A stretch of DNA of 64,000 nt from Mycolicibacterium bacteremicum (lineage in GTDB: Bacteria > Actinomycetota > Actinomycetes > Mycobacteriales > Mycobacteriaceae): positions 124,001-188,000 of the forward strand of contig NZ_MVHJ01000010.1 of NCBI RefSeq assembly GCF_002086115.1, in the 5' to 3' direction. Shown piece after piece: positions 1-8,273 of the stretch (the first letter of the stretch is position 1; each line of letters opens with the position of its first letter). The position numbers and the translations under genes were made by a program. The notes beneath the pieces are model-generated. The model was not told the origin of the DNA. It worked only from the letters and a program-made list of their open reading frames with translations, and searched no databases.

Positions 1-1041
1 GTCGCGGTCGAGCCGGAATGCATCCGGGTCGGGAAACTTAACGGGGTCCCGGTTCGAGGCGCCGGGATGCAACATGATCGTCGTGCCGGCCGCGATGTCG
101 ACATCACCGATCCGCGTGCTCTTCTGCGTCATCCGGAAGTCGCTCATGGTCGGGCTTTCCAATCGCAGTACCTCCTCGATGAATTCCGGAATGCGGCGGC
201 GATCGGCTCGCAGGGTGGCCTGTAACTGCTGGTCATCGGCCAGGAACCGCAGCGAGGCGGCCATCAGCCGGGCCGAGGTGTCCTGGCCTGCGCCGAACAG
301 GAACGTCGCCAGCCGCACGACCGACTCGATGTCGGGCAATGACCCGTCCGGGTACGTCGAAGTGGCCAGTGACGTCAGGACATCGGCGCGGGGTTCCCGG
401 CGGCGATTCTCGACATAGCCGCCGAACGTCTCATACATGTACTCCAACGGGTTTTCTGGCAGCGGCGAGTCCCCGCCGAGGGCGGCCACGTGCTGGCCGG
501 TGAAGATCTTGCGGAAGTGCTCCCGATCTTCGGCGGGAATGCCGAGCAGATCGGCGATCACCATGGTGGTGAACGGCTTGCCGTAGTCCTGGACCACCTC
601 GAAGCGCCCGGTGTCGATGAACGCGTCGATACACGCGTCCGCGATGCCGGCCATCTGGTCTTCGTTCTCCTTGAGCCGCTTCGGAGTCATCAAGCGGCGC
701 AACATGAATCGTTCGGCTTCGTGAGCGGCACCGTCCTTGGTGACCATGAACTCGTTGAACACCCAGTGTTCGCGGTTGGCCTGCACAACGTCGGTGATGT
801 CGTCGGTACCCGGCTCCACCGGAAACGGGGGGAACGGGCCGCCCATCGCATTGCACGACGAGAACGCAGCGCCGTTGCGGTACACCTCGACCGCCTCGTC
901 ATAGCCGGTCACCGCCAGGACCCCTGGCTGCGCGATCGGATGCACCGGACAGCGCGACCGTAGGTCGTCGAAATAGGGATACGGGTCGTTGATGACCTCT
1001 TCGCTGGTGAAGATGTCCACCTTGTCCACGCTGTTCGTCAT
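1..1041 (-). CDS. Cytochrome P450, C-terminus cut off by window edge
   Basis: The visible 347 codons encode the N-terminal and central parts of a soluble bacterial P450 monooxygenase. No signal peptide or membrane anchor is visible, so it should need separate ferredoxin and reductase. The I-helix oxygen-activation motif AGQDT is near residue 249 and the K-helix ExxR motif (EVLR) near residue 289. The frame leaves the window after PDPDAFRLDRD, just before the expected heme-binding cysteine loop, so about 50-60 residues are missing. The ATG at 1041 gives a normal P450 N-terminus (NDPYPYFDDLR). The gene is divergent from the TetR gene at 1204, and a 14-bp palindrome lies between the two starts, so TetR control is likely. 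The substrate cannot be told from sequence. Confidence 0.93.
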   Translation of the reverse strand, partial: MTNSVDKVDIFTSEEVINDPYPYFDDLRSRCPVHPIAQPGVLAVTGYDEAVEVYRNGAAFSSCNAMGGPFPPFPVEPGTDDITDVVQANREHWVFNEFMVTKDGAAHEAERFMLRRLMTPKRLKENEDQMAGIADACIDAFIDTGRFEVVQDYGKPFTTMVIADLLGIPAEDREHFRKIFTGQHVAALGGDSPLPENPLEYMYETFGGYVENRRREPRADVLTSLATSTYPDGSLPDIESVVRLATFLFGAGQDTSARLMAASLRFLADDQQLQATLRADRRRIPEFIEEVLRLESPTMSDFRMTQKSTRIGDVDIAAGTTIMLHPGASNRDPVKFPDPDAFRLDRD

Positions 1042-1091
1042 CGCATCTCCTGCGCGGCGCCGTCGTCGTCCGACGCCAGCGCTCAAATCGT

Positions 1092-1105
1092 TAGGCGATC
1101 GCCTA
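1092..1105. promoter_or_regulatory. Palindromic operator between P450 and tetR
   Basis: Perfect 14-bp palindrome TAGGCGATCGCCTA in the 162-bp gap between the divergent P450 and tetR starts. It is flanked by GTTA and GTAAC. A near-copy, TAGGCGTACGCCTA, lies at the other end of tetR (1828-1841). Placement fits binding of the neighbouring TetR protein; this is inferred. Confidence 0.65.
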
Positions 1106-1203
1106 GTAACTTGGGCTGGCATATGCTTAGCACCCGCCCTGGCGGCGGTCAAGAGCAGACTGGGCGGCGACGCGCCTCACCCACGGTCAGGACGGACGAC
1201 AAC

Positions 1204-1830
1204 ATGGCCACCCAAGGTGCAGCCGGCAAAAGAGACACCGGCACTCGCGACAAGCTGCTCGACGCCTGCGCAGAGATCATGCTGGAGGAGGGGTACGCCG
1301 CGGCGACATCGCGCCGGGTCGCGGAGAAGGTCGGCGTACAGCGCGCCGTCGTCTACTACTACTTCCCCACCATGGACGATCTCTACCTGGCCGTCCTCAA
1401 GCGCGGCACACAGACCAGCCTCGACGTGCAGCGCAAGGCCTTGGGCTCCGACAAGCCCCTGCATGCGTTGTGGGACATGACCGTAGATCCCCGCGGCGTC
1501 CAGCTGATAATGGAGTTCATGGCCCTGGGCAATCATCGCAAGGCCATCCAGGCCGAGCTTGCCGCCGGCGCCCAGGCCTTCCGCGAAGCACAAGTCGCGG
1601 CGCTGACCTTCATCCTGCGCGAACACCGTGCTGACCAACCACTGCCGCCAGACGTCGCCTCGGTCCTCATCGCCGCGATCGGCCGACTGCTGGTCATCGA
1701 ACAAGGACTTGGCATCACCACAGGCCACCAGGCGACCATCGATCTGGTCCAGGACTACCTGCGCCGCTACGAAGCGTCGACACCCGAACGGGCGAACGAT
1801 CCAGCGACAACCAAAAAGGCAGCTTACTAG
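1204..1830 (+). CDS. TetR-family transcriptional regulator
   Basis: A 208-residue TetR-type repressor. The N-terminal helix-turn-helix is clear: TRDKLLDACAEIMLEEG, then SRRVAEKVGVQRAVVYYYF with the typical YYYF end of the recognition helix. The C-terminal domain is the usual variable ligand pocket, so the inducer is unknown. The frame is open upstream to 1111, but ATG 1204 (MATQGAAGK) is preferred because the extra residues are not TetR-like and would run into the operator region. Divergent from the P450 gene; a palindromic operator lies upstream and a second copy overlaps its own stop codon (TAG at 1828-1830). Probably a local repressor of the P450 and of itself. Confidence 0.9.
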   Translation: MATQGAAGKRDTGTRDKLLDACAEIMLEEGYAAATSRRVAEKVGVQRAVVYYYFPTMDDLYLAVLKRGTQTSLDVQRKALGSDKPLHALWDMTVDPRGVQLIMEFMALGNHRKAIQAELAAGAQAFREAQVAALTFILREHRADQPLPPDVASVLIAAIGRLLVIEQGLGITTGHQATIDLVQDYLRRYEASTPERANDPATTKKAAY

Positions 1831-1841
1831 GCGTACGCCTA
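1828..1841. promoter_or_regulatory. Second copy of the tetR-type palindrome, over the tetR stop codon
   Basis: Perfect palindrome TAGGCGTACGCCTA whose first three bases are the tetR stop codon. It differs from the 1092-1105 site only in the central two bases, and both sites are followed closely by ACTTGGG. It could let the same TetR act on the region downstream towards the acrA1-like gene. Function inferred from similarity. Confidence 0.55.
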
Positions 1842-2304
1842 ACTTGGGTGCCCGGGGCGCGCAGTGTCGTCGTCGTTCGATCTTCTCGAAACGACGAGAC
1901 CGCGCGCCGCGCCGAGCGACACAGCCATGGGATCTCGGTCAGCCGGTTCACACGATCAAACACGCCACCACAGCGCTCGAGTAGCGCGGTGGCACGACGC
2001 GGCGATGTGGGCGGTTCACAACCCGACCGGACCGCCAGTTCCGATAGCGACATCGCATTCTCTGACGGAACTGCCCTATTCGGTTACGAGCCAGAACAGA
2101 ATTTGCGGCCCACATCATGCCGTCACGAGTTCTGGGGCGGTGACGTCGAGCGCATCGGCGATGTCGAAGAACAATTGAGTCACCGCCGCAAAGACCCGAC
2201 TGTCTCACGTTCGTGTCATACATGAATCCACATGACACCCATCCTGAGAATACGACGCCGGACTTGAGAATCCACTGTTGACGTTTACCGCCGCGGGGAC
2301 GACC
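1842..2304. other. 463-nt gap without a convincing gene
   Basis: Between the TetR gene and the acrA1-like gene. It has the second tetR-type palindrome at its left edge and a weak hairpin around 1963-1993 (CGCCACC...GGTGGC), which may end the tetR transcript. Short open frames on both strands lack ribosome sites and coding character. The promoter of the acrA1-like gene presumably lies here, but I cannot point to clear -35 and -10 boxes. Confidence 0.5.
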
Positions 2305-4311
2305 ATGACCGGCATGCACTATGTCGTTACCGGCGGTACCGGGTTTATCGGCAGCCGGGTGGTCACCCGATTGTTGGCGCGGGATCCCGACGCGCGGGTG
2401 TCGGTCCTGGTGCGGCGGGGGTCGCTGCACCGCTTCGAGAAGCTCGCCGCCGGCTGGGGTCCGCGAGCGACAGCGCTGGTCGGCGACCTCACCGCACCCG
2501 GCCTCGGCGTCGATGACCACGACGACCTCGGCGAGGTCGACCATGTGGTGCACTGTGCGGCCATCTACGACATGACCGTCGCCGAAGCAGTGCAGTACGC
2601 GGCCAATGTCGAGGGCACCAGCGCAGTCATCGATGCGGCGCTGGTCTGGGATGCCACCCTGCACCACCTGTCCTCGATCGCGGTGGCCGGCGACTTCGAC
2701 GGCGAGTACACCGAGGACGACTTCGACGTCGGCCAGGATCTGCCCAGCCCCTACCACCGGACCAAGTTCGAAGCAGAACAGTTGGTACGCACCGAGCCCG
2801 GGCTGCGCATGCGCATCTACCGCCCGGCGGTCGTCGTCGGTGACTCGCGCACCGGCGAGATGGACAAGGCCGACGGCCCCTACTACTTCTTCCCGATCCT
2901 GGCCAAGCTGGCGGCGCTGCCGGTGTTCACCCCGATGGTGCTGCCCGACACCGGCCGCACCAACATCGTGCCGGTGGACTATGTGGTAGAGGCGTTGACA
3001 CATCTCATGCACCTCGCCGACGCCGATGGCCGCACCTTCCACCTGACCGCACCGAAAACCATTGGTCTGCGTGGCATCTACCGCGGAGTGGCCAAGGCGG
3101 CGGGCCTGCCCCCACTGGTCGGATCGCTTCCCGGGGCCACCGTGGCCCCGGTGCTCAAGGCCACCGGGCGGGCCAGGGTGCTCCGCAACATGGCCGCCAC
3201 CCAGCTCGGAGTGCCCGCCGAAATCCTCGACGTGGTCGACCTGGCGCCGACGTTCGTCGCCGATCGCACCACCGAAGCACTGGCCGGAGCCGGGATTGAG
3301 GTTCCCGAATTCGCTTCGTATGCATCAAAACTGTGGCGGTACTGGGCCCAGCACCTGGACCCGGACCGGGCCCGGCGCGGCGACCCGCAGGGCCCGTTGG
3401 TCGGCAGGCATGTCGTGATCACCGGCGCCTCCAGCGGCATCGGTCGCGCCTCGGCCATCGCGGTGGCCCGGCGCGGTGCCACGGTGTTCGCCCTGGCGCG
3501 CAACGCGACAGCGCTCGACGACCTGATCGCCGAGATCCGCGCCGAGGGCGGCGATGCCCACGCATTCACCTGTGACGTCACCGATTCCGAGTCGGTGGAG
3601 CACACCGTGAAGGACATCCTCGGCCGCTTCGGGCACGTCGACTATCTGGTCAACAATGCCGGCCGGTCGATCCGGCGGTCGGTGTCGGCGTCGACCGACC
3701 GGCTGCACGATTACGAGCGCGTGATGGCGGTCAACTATTTCGGCGCCGTACGGATGGTGCTGGCGCTGCTGCCCCACTGGCGGGAGCGGCGCTTCGGGCA
3801 CGTGGTCAACGTGTCCAGCGCCGGGGTCCAGGCCAACAGTCCCAAATACAGCGCATATCTGCCCACCAAGGCGGCGCTGGACGCGTTCTCCGAAGTGGTC
3901 GGCACCGAAACCCTCTCGGACCACATCACTTTCACCAACATCCACATGCCGTTGGTGAGCACACCGATGATCGCGCCGTCGCGTCGGCTCAACCCGGTAC
4001 CGCCGATCACCGCCGAACACGCCGCGGCGATGGTGGTGCGCGGCCTGATCGAGAAGCCGTCGCGCATCGACACCCCGTTGGGCACGCTGGCCGATCTGGG
4101 CACGTACTTCACCCCGCGGCTGTCGCGTCGGGTGCTGCACCAGATCTACCTGGGCTATCCGGATTCCGCAGCGGCGCGTGGACAGGCCCCGGTCGATGTC
4201 GAGCCCACCCGGGAACGCCACCCCCGGCGGCCGGTCCGCGCGGTGCCCGCGGTGCGGTTACCGCGCCCGGTCAAGCGTGCGGTGCGCGCGATTCCGGGTG
4301 TGCACTGGTAA
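2305..4311 (+). CDS. acrA1: Fused two-domain SDR / acyl-CoA reductase-like protein (AcrA1 type)
   Basis: A 668-residue protein made of two Rossmann dehydrogenases. The N-terminal half is an extended SDR/male-sterility-like domain, with GGTGFIG at the nucleotide-binding loop and a YHRTK catalytic motif near residue 150. The C-terminal half (from about residue 370) is a classical SDR, with GASSGIG near residue 374, NNAG, and Y518xxxK522. This architecture and length match mycobacterial AcrA1 (Rv3391), a proposed fatty acyl-CoA reductase; the activity here is inferred. It sits directly upstream of iunH as in M. tuberculosis, but cmaA1, which I recall between them there, is absent. ATG 2305 has a GGGGA ribosome site 6 nt upstream; 2314 (MHYVVTGG) and a TTG at 2278 are alternatives. 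Confidence 0.85.
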   Translation: MTGMHYVVTGGTGFIGSRVVTRLLARDPDARVSVLVRRGSLHRFEKLAAGWGPRATALVGDLTAPGLGVDDHDDLGEVDHVVHCAAIYDMTVAEAVQYAANVEGTSAVIDAALVWDATLHHLSSIAVAGDFDGEYTEDDFDVGQDLPSPYHRTKFEAEQLVRTEPGLRMRIYRPAVVVGDSRTGEMDKADGPYYFFPILAKLAALPVFTPMVLPDTGRTNIVPVDYVVEALTHLMHLADADGRTFHLTAPKTIGLRGIYRGVAKAAGLPPLVGSLPGATVAPVLKATGRARVLRNMAATQLGVPAEILDVVDLAPTFVADRTTEALAGAGIEVPEFASYASKLWRYWAQHLDPDRARRGDPQGPLVGRHVVITGASSGIGRASAIAVARRGATVFALARNATALDDLIAEIRAEGGDAHAFTCDVTDSESVEHTVKDILGRFGHVDYLVNNAGRSIRRSVSASTDRLHDYERVMAVNYFGAVRMVLALLPHWRERRFGHVVNVSSAGVQANSPKYSAYLPTKAALDAFSEVVGTETLSDHITFTNIHMPLVSTPMIAPSRRLNPVPPITAEHAAAMVVRGLIEKPSRIDTPLGTLADLGTYFTPRLSRRVLHQIYLGYPDSAAARGQAPVDVEPTRERHPRRPVRAVPAVRLPRPVKRAVRAIPGVHW

Positions 4312-4334
4312 CGGGAGATCCCTATCGTGGTGGG

Positions 4335-5381
4335 GTGACAGATCTGCCCCTGCCGGTGTTCGCCGATGTCGACACCGGCGTGGACGATGCCATGGCGCTG
4401 GCCTATCTGCTGGCCAGTGCCGACGCCGAACTGGTGGGGATCGCCTCGACGGCGGGCAATGTGCCGGTCGAGCAGGTGAGCATCAACAACCTGGCGCTGT
4501 TGGATCTGTTCGACGCCGGTGACATCCCGGTGTCGACGGGTGTCGCCGCACCGCTGAGCATCGCGTTGCGTACCTGTGAGGACACCCACGGCCCGCAGGG
4601 TCTGGGATACGCCGAGCTCGCTTCCGGTGACCGCACCGCCACGTCCTACGATGCCGCGCAGGCCTGGGTGCGGGCCGCCCGCGCGCATCCGGGCGAGCTC
4701 ATCGGCCTGGCCACCGGCCCGCTGACCAACCTTGCGCTGGCCATGCGGATCGAACCCGCGCTACCCCGGCTGTTGCGCAGACTGGTGATCATGGGCGGCG
4801 CGTTCGACTACCGCGGCAACACCACGCCGGTGGCCGAATGGAACATGAGCGTCGACCCGGAGGCCGCGGCCGAGGTGTTCGCCGTGTGGGGTGCGGCCTG
4901 GGGCCTGAGCACACCCACCCATCTGCCGATCGTGCTGGGGCTCAACGTCACCGAGCACATCGCGATGACCCCGTCGATCCTGGGCAGGCTGGCCGCGGTG
5001 ACGGGTTCGCCGTCGGCGCCGTTGAGCGTGCTCGATGATCGCGGCACCCGGTCGACGGCCGCCAACCCGGTGATCCGGGTCCTCGAGGACGCCATGCGGT
5101 TCTACTTCGAGTTCCACTTCGACCAGGGTGAGGGCTATCTGGCCCACCTACACGATCCGCTGGCCGCCGCGGTCGCGCTGGACCCCGACCTCGTGCGCTA
5201 CCGCCAGGCCACCGTCGACGTGGAGCTGACCGGCACGCTGACCCGGGCAATGACCGTCGTCGACTGGCGCGGGCACTGGGGCCGGGAACACAACGCGCAC
5301 ATCGGCATCGAGGTGGATCCGGCGGTGTTCTTCGACCGGTTCATCGAACGGGTCGGGCGGTTCGCGGCGCGCTATTCGTAG
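4335..5381 (+). CDS. iunH: Inosine-uridine-type nucleoside hydrolase
   Basis: A 348-residue ribonucleoside N-ribohydrolase that splits nucleosides into base plus ribose (purine/pyrimidine salvage, cytosol). The N-terminal calcium/ribose-binding signature of the family is present as DVDTGVDDA, near residue 8. The family's usual second residue pattern is DTDPGxDDA, so the Pro-to-Val and Thr-to-Val changes are mild deviations. The start is GTG 4335: TATCGT at 4323-4328 followed by 6 nt suggests a leaderless transcript, although acrA1 is only 23 nt upstream and read-through is possible. The 3' end overlaps the convergent imuB gene by 10 bp. Position equals Rv3393. Exact base preference cannot be read from the sequence. 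Confidence 0.9.
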   Translation: MTDLPLPVFADVDTGVDDAMALAYLLASADAELVGIASTAGNVPVEQVSINNLALLDLFDAGDIPVSTGVAAPLSIALRTCEDTHGPQGLGYAELASGDRTATSYDAAQAWVRAARAHPGELIGLATGPLTNLALAMRIEPALPRLLRRLVIMGGAFDYRGNTTPVAEWNMSVDPEAAAEVFAVWGAAWGLSTPTHLPIVLGLNVTEHIAMTPSILGRLAAVTGSPSAPLSVLDDRGTRSTAANPVIRVLEDAMRFYFEFHFDQGEGYLAHLHDPLAAAVALDPDLVRYRQATVDVELTGTLTRAMTVVDWRGHWGREHNAHIGIEVDPAVFFDRFIERVGRFAARYS

Positions 5382-6952
5382 ATGCCCTCCACGTACCACC
5401 GGCGCTGGCGGTAGCACAGCAGCATCGCGCGCCCCGACTCGACGAGCACCTGCGCCCGCGCGGTGCGGCCGGCACGCGGACTGGCCGGGTCCCACCACCG
5501 TTCGTCGACCGGCCAGGGACCCGTCCACCAGCTGATCGATCCCCCGTCGTCGCCCGGTTTCCCGCCGGGCCCGGCCGCTCTCAGCCGCGCCGGGTCCGAG
5601 GAGAACATCCCGCGTTGGGTCACCCGCACCGGTTTGCCCGCTGCGTCGAACACTTCCACCGGATCGTCGAGCAGCACCGCTGGTGACGGCGCGGGGAGCT
5701 GCCCTGGCCAGGGCTGGTTCGGGTCGAACCGGGGCACCGGCTCGTCACCGAGCGCGGTGAAGGTGATGCGCTCGGCGGGGCCCCGGCCGCCGCTGAGTAC
5801 CGGCACCTGTACCGCCTCCAGCCCCAGCAGACCCTGTACCCGCACCAGCGCCCGGCGGGCCCGCAGTCGGTCGTCGTCACCGGAGGATCCCCACAGCGGA
5901 AGCTGCAACGCCCCGGCCGACACCACCTCCACCGGATGCAGCCGCAGCACGGTGATCGGCGCCGTCGGCCCCTGCTCCCCACCACGCCGGGACAACCAGC
6001 CGTCCAGTTGCCAGCGCACCCGGTCGGCGGTGGCGTCCTCAGTGAGCGGTTCGGCGCACCGCCAGACCCGGTTCAGCTCTTCGCCGTTGGCGGTGACGGC
6101 CTGGATGGCCAACCGGGTGCAGCCGACACCGGCGCCCTCCAGGCTGCGGTGCAGCTCACCGGCCAGCGAGCGCCCGGCGAATGCCGCGGCATCCACCCGG
6201 TCGATGGGTGGATCGCAATTCATGACCGCGTCCAGATCCGGTGGCAGTTCCCGTCCGGACGGACCACGGTCGGCCTCTCCGCGGGCGAGTCGGTGGGCAG
6301 TGATGGCGTCGGCACCGAACCGGGAGGACACATCGGTGCGGGACAGTTCGGCGAACTGACCGATGGTGCGAACACCCATGCGCCACAGCAGATCTGCGAG
6401 CTCCGCGCGTCCCGGACCGGCCAGGCTGGGTTCGGTCGCCAACTGCCGGATGGACAACGGGGACAAGAACGCCGCATCCTGCCCGGGCTCGATGATGCGC
6501 CCCGCCCTGGCCGCGAACACCGCGGTGGCCAGCTGATCGGCGACCCCGGTCTGGCATTCGGCACCGGCTGCGGCCACCGCGTCGACCAACCGCTCGGCGG
6601 CGGCCTGCTCGGAGCCGAAATAGCGGGACGCACCGCGCACGGAGACCACCAGCAGTCCCGGTCGCAACACCTCGGCGCGCGGCACCACCTCGTCCACCGC
6701 GGCGGTCACCGCCTCGAAATGCCGGGCGTCCCCGGCGGGATCGGCGGTGGCGACGTGCAATTGCGGGCAGCGGGCCTGGGCTTCCCGGCGGCGCAGGCCC
6801 CGGCGCACCCCGGCCGCGCGCGCCGCCGCCGAACACGCGATGACCCGGTTGGCCAGCGTCACCGCCACCGGGTCGGTGGCGCCCAGTCCGGCCGTGGTCG
6901 CGGCCGCCACGGCGGGCCAGTCCATGCACCACAGCGCGAGCACCCTGGACAC
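5372..6952 (-). CDS. imuB: ImuB, catalytically inactive Y-family polymerase of the mutasome
   Basis: A 526-residue Y-family DNA polymerase homologue that acts as the adaptor of the ImuA'-ImuB-DnaE2 mutasome in damage-induced mutagenesis. The N-terminus (RVLALWCMDWPAVA) and the block LANRVIACSAAARAAGVRRG match ImuB; the acidic catalytic residues of active Y-family enzymes are not apparent, as known for the family. A beta-clamp-binding motif QLPLWG lies at residues 350-355, almost the same place as in M. tuberculosis ImuB. The GTG start follows the imuA' stop by 2 nt, so the two are co-transcribed and controlled by the LexA box at 7699. Its end overlaps iunH by 10 bp. Position equals Rv3394c. 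dnaE2 is not in the window. Confidence 0.94.
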   Translation of the reverse strand: MSRVLALWCMDWPAVAAATTAGLGATDPVAVTLANRVIACSAAARAAGVRRGLRRREAQARCPQLHVATADPAGDARHFEAVTAAVDEVVPRAEVLRPGLLVVSVRGASRYFGSEQAAAERLVDAVAAAGAECQTGVADQLATAVFAARAGRIIEPGQDAAFLSPLSIRQLATEPSLAGPGRAELADLLWRMGVRTIGQFAELSRTDVSSRFGADAITAHRLARGEADRGPSGRELPPDLDAVMNCDPPIDRVDAAAFAGRSLAGELHRSLEGAGVGCTRLAIQAVTANGEELNRVWRCAEPLTEDATADRVRWQLDGWLSRRGGEQGPTAPITVLRLHPVEVVSAGALQLPLWGSSGDDDRLRARRALVRVQGLLGLEAVQVPVLSGGRGPAERITFTALGDEPVPRFDPNQPWPGQLPAPSPAVLLDDPVEVFDAAGKPVRVTQRGMFSSDPARLRAAGPGGKPGDDGGSISWWTGPWPVDERWWDPASPRAGRTARAQVLVESGRAMLLCYRQRRWYVEGIYE

Positions 6953-6954
6953 GA

Positions 6955-7662
6955 TCAGCCGCCGACGGCGATGCGGGGCTGCCCGGGTATCCGGCCCCGC
7001 GACCGGGTGGCCAACCGGACACGGGAGATCCGGCCGCGACCGGGCACCGGATCGGACTGGCCGGCGCCGGCCATCTCGTAACCGCAGACCCGGGCATCCA
7101 ACCGGGCGGATGCCCCCTGCCAGTCACCATCGGTGATCAGCAGGGTGCAGCCCTTCTGCCGCGCCCGCGCGGTCACCGCCCGGGCCCGGCTCATCGGCAC
7201 CGACCGGCCGTGCAGGGCCAGCATCACCAGGTCCAGACCGTCGAGCAGGACCGCGGCCACCTCCACCGGGTCCGGGCCCGGATCCGGGATCACCGCCACC
7301 CGGCTGAGATCGGCACCCATCTCGACCGCCGCCAGCAGACCGACACCCGGTTGCCCGACGATCGCCACGTGCCCGCCCGCCGCGGTGGCCGCGGCCACCA
7401 TCCGCAGCCCCAGCGACCTGGCCCCGGACAACACCGCCACCGTGCCCTTGGGCAACATCGGCAACGCGTCCGCATCGGGTGCGAGCGGCGCATCAGCGGG
7501 TTCCAGCAAAGCTTTTGGCGTCTCCACAGGTGGATTCGTCCGGACCGGGCGGGAGGCCCCGGAGCCCATTCGTCCGGAGACTTCGGCTATCCTGCGTCGG
7601 AGCTGTTCCACCTGCTCAGCGCGGTCTTTCCGGCGCTGCTCCAGGTCCATCGCCACTGTCAC
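6955..7662 (-). CDS. imuA': ImuA', RecA-like mutasome protein
   Basis: A 235-residue RecA/SulA-like protein of the SOS mutasome, needed with ImuB and DnaE2 for damage tolerance and induced mutation. It has a charged N-terminal helix ([20 protein letters not shown]) and a degenerate RecA core without a clear Walker A motif, as in other actinobacterial ImuA'. The GTG start at 7662 is chosen because GGAGG lies 6-7 nt upstream; ATG 7650 is the alternative. A perfect SOS box lies 37 nt upstream of the start. imuB follows after 2 nt. Position and orientation equal Rv3395c. Confidence 0.9.
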   Translation of the reverse strand: MTVAMDLEQRRKDRAEQVEQLRRRIAEVSGRMGSGASRPVRTNPPVETPKALLEPADAPLAPDADALPMLPKGTVAVLSGARSLGLRMVAAATAAGGHVAIVGQPGVGLLAAVEMGADLSRVAVIPDPGPDPVEVAAVLLDGLDLVMLALHGRSVPMSRARAVTARARQKGCTLLITDGDWQGASARLDARVCGYEMAGAGQSDPVPGRGRISRVRLATRSRGRIPGQPRIAVGG

Positions 7663-7698
7663 AGCAGCACCTCCAGCATCATCCGCAACTGACCGTTT

Positions 7699-7714
7699 TC
7701 GAACACGTGTTCGA
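7699..7714. promoter_or_regulatory. LexA (SOS) box upstream of imuA'
   Basis: Perfect palindrome TCGAACACGTGTTCGA, which matches the mycobacterial LexA consensus TCGAAC-N4-GTTCGA in every fixed position. It lies 37 nt before the imuA' start and about 240 nt from the divergent lipoprotein gene, so imuA'-imuB is the clear target. Confidence 0.95.
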
Positions 7715-7952
7715 TCGCTCGAGTAAACACCTCGCCCCCGCCGGCGTCAAGCGGTGCCAGGGGGTTCCGGGGCGCTGAGACGATCCTCAGAACGAAAAGA
7801 GTGGCCACCCATAAGGGAATGCAGCGATACCGGTGCTGCGTTACAGTTTCTGACACCAGATCCCGACGGAATGGGACTGCTGCACACGGTTTTCGCACAC
7901 CCAGCGCCGACCGCGAAGTACCTCAAGAGAAAAAGGAAAAGGACCGAAAGAA

Positions 7953-8198
7953 ATGGCACAAACGCTCCTGCGTCGTAAGGTTTCGGCTGCGATCGGCGGT
8001 GCCGCCATCCTCGCGATGATCGGCTTCACCGCGGCGTGCAGCAGCGACAGCGACAAGCCTGCCGAAGAGACCACGACGACGACCACCACGGAACCGTCGG
8101 TGACGCCGACCGAGAAGTCGATCAACCCCGGTGGCGGCGTGTTCACGCCCCCGGTCACGGCCCCGCAGCCGACGTTCGACCCGCAGCAGAACGACTAA
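7953..8198 (+). CDS. Small lipoprotein, Thr-rich
   Basis: An 81-residue exported lipoprotein. A short basic start (TLLRRK) is followed by a hydrophobic stretch and the lipobox FTAAC, so the mature protein should begin at the cysteine near residue 30 and be lipid-anchored outside the membrane. The mature part is only about 50 residues: a run of threonines (TTTTTTT), then Pro/Gly-rich low-complexity sequence ending in QPTFDPQQND. No enzyme domain is visible. ATG 7953 has an AAGGA-type ribosome site. It is divergent from the SOS-controlled imuA' gene and followed by a strong hairpin terminator, so it is probably a single-gene unit. Function unknown. Confidence 0.8.
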   Translation: MAQTLLRRKVSAAIGGAAILAMIGFTAACSSDSDKPAEETTTTTTTEPSVTPTEKSINPGGGVFTPPVTAPQPTFDPQQND

Positions 8199-8209
8199 GC
8201 ACACATCCG

Positions 8210-8248
8210 GTAAGGGCGGGTCCGAATAGAATTCGGGCCCGCCCTTAC
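8210..8248 (+). terminator. Hairpin terminator after the lipoprotein gene
   Basis: Inverted repeat with 18-nt arms (GTAAGGGCGGG... / ...CCCGCCCTTAC), one G-T pair and a 3-nt loop, starting 12 nt after the lipoprotein stop codon. There is no U-tract, which is usual in mycobacteria. Confidence 0.8.
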
Positions 8249-8273
8249 TCGCGTCTGGAGCCCACTAACAAAG

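Noticed and set aside
2278..2304. TTG start for the acrA1-like gene at 2278
   Set aside because: No ribosome site and nine extra residues that do not fit the Rossmann start; ATG 2305 with GGGGA is better.
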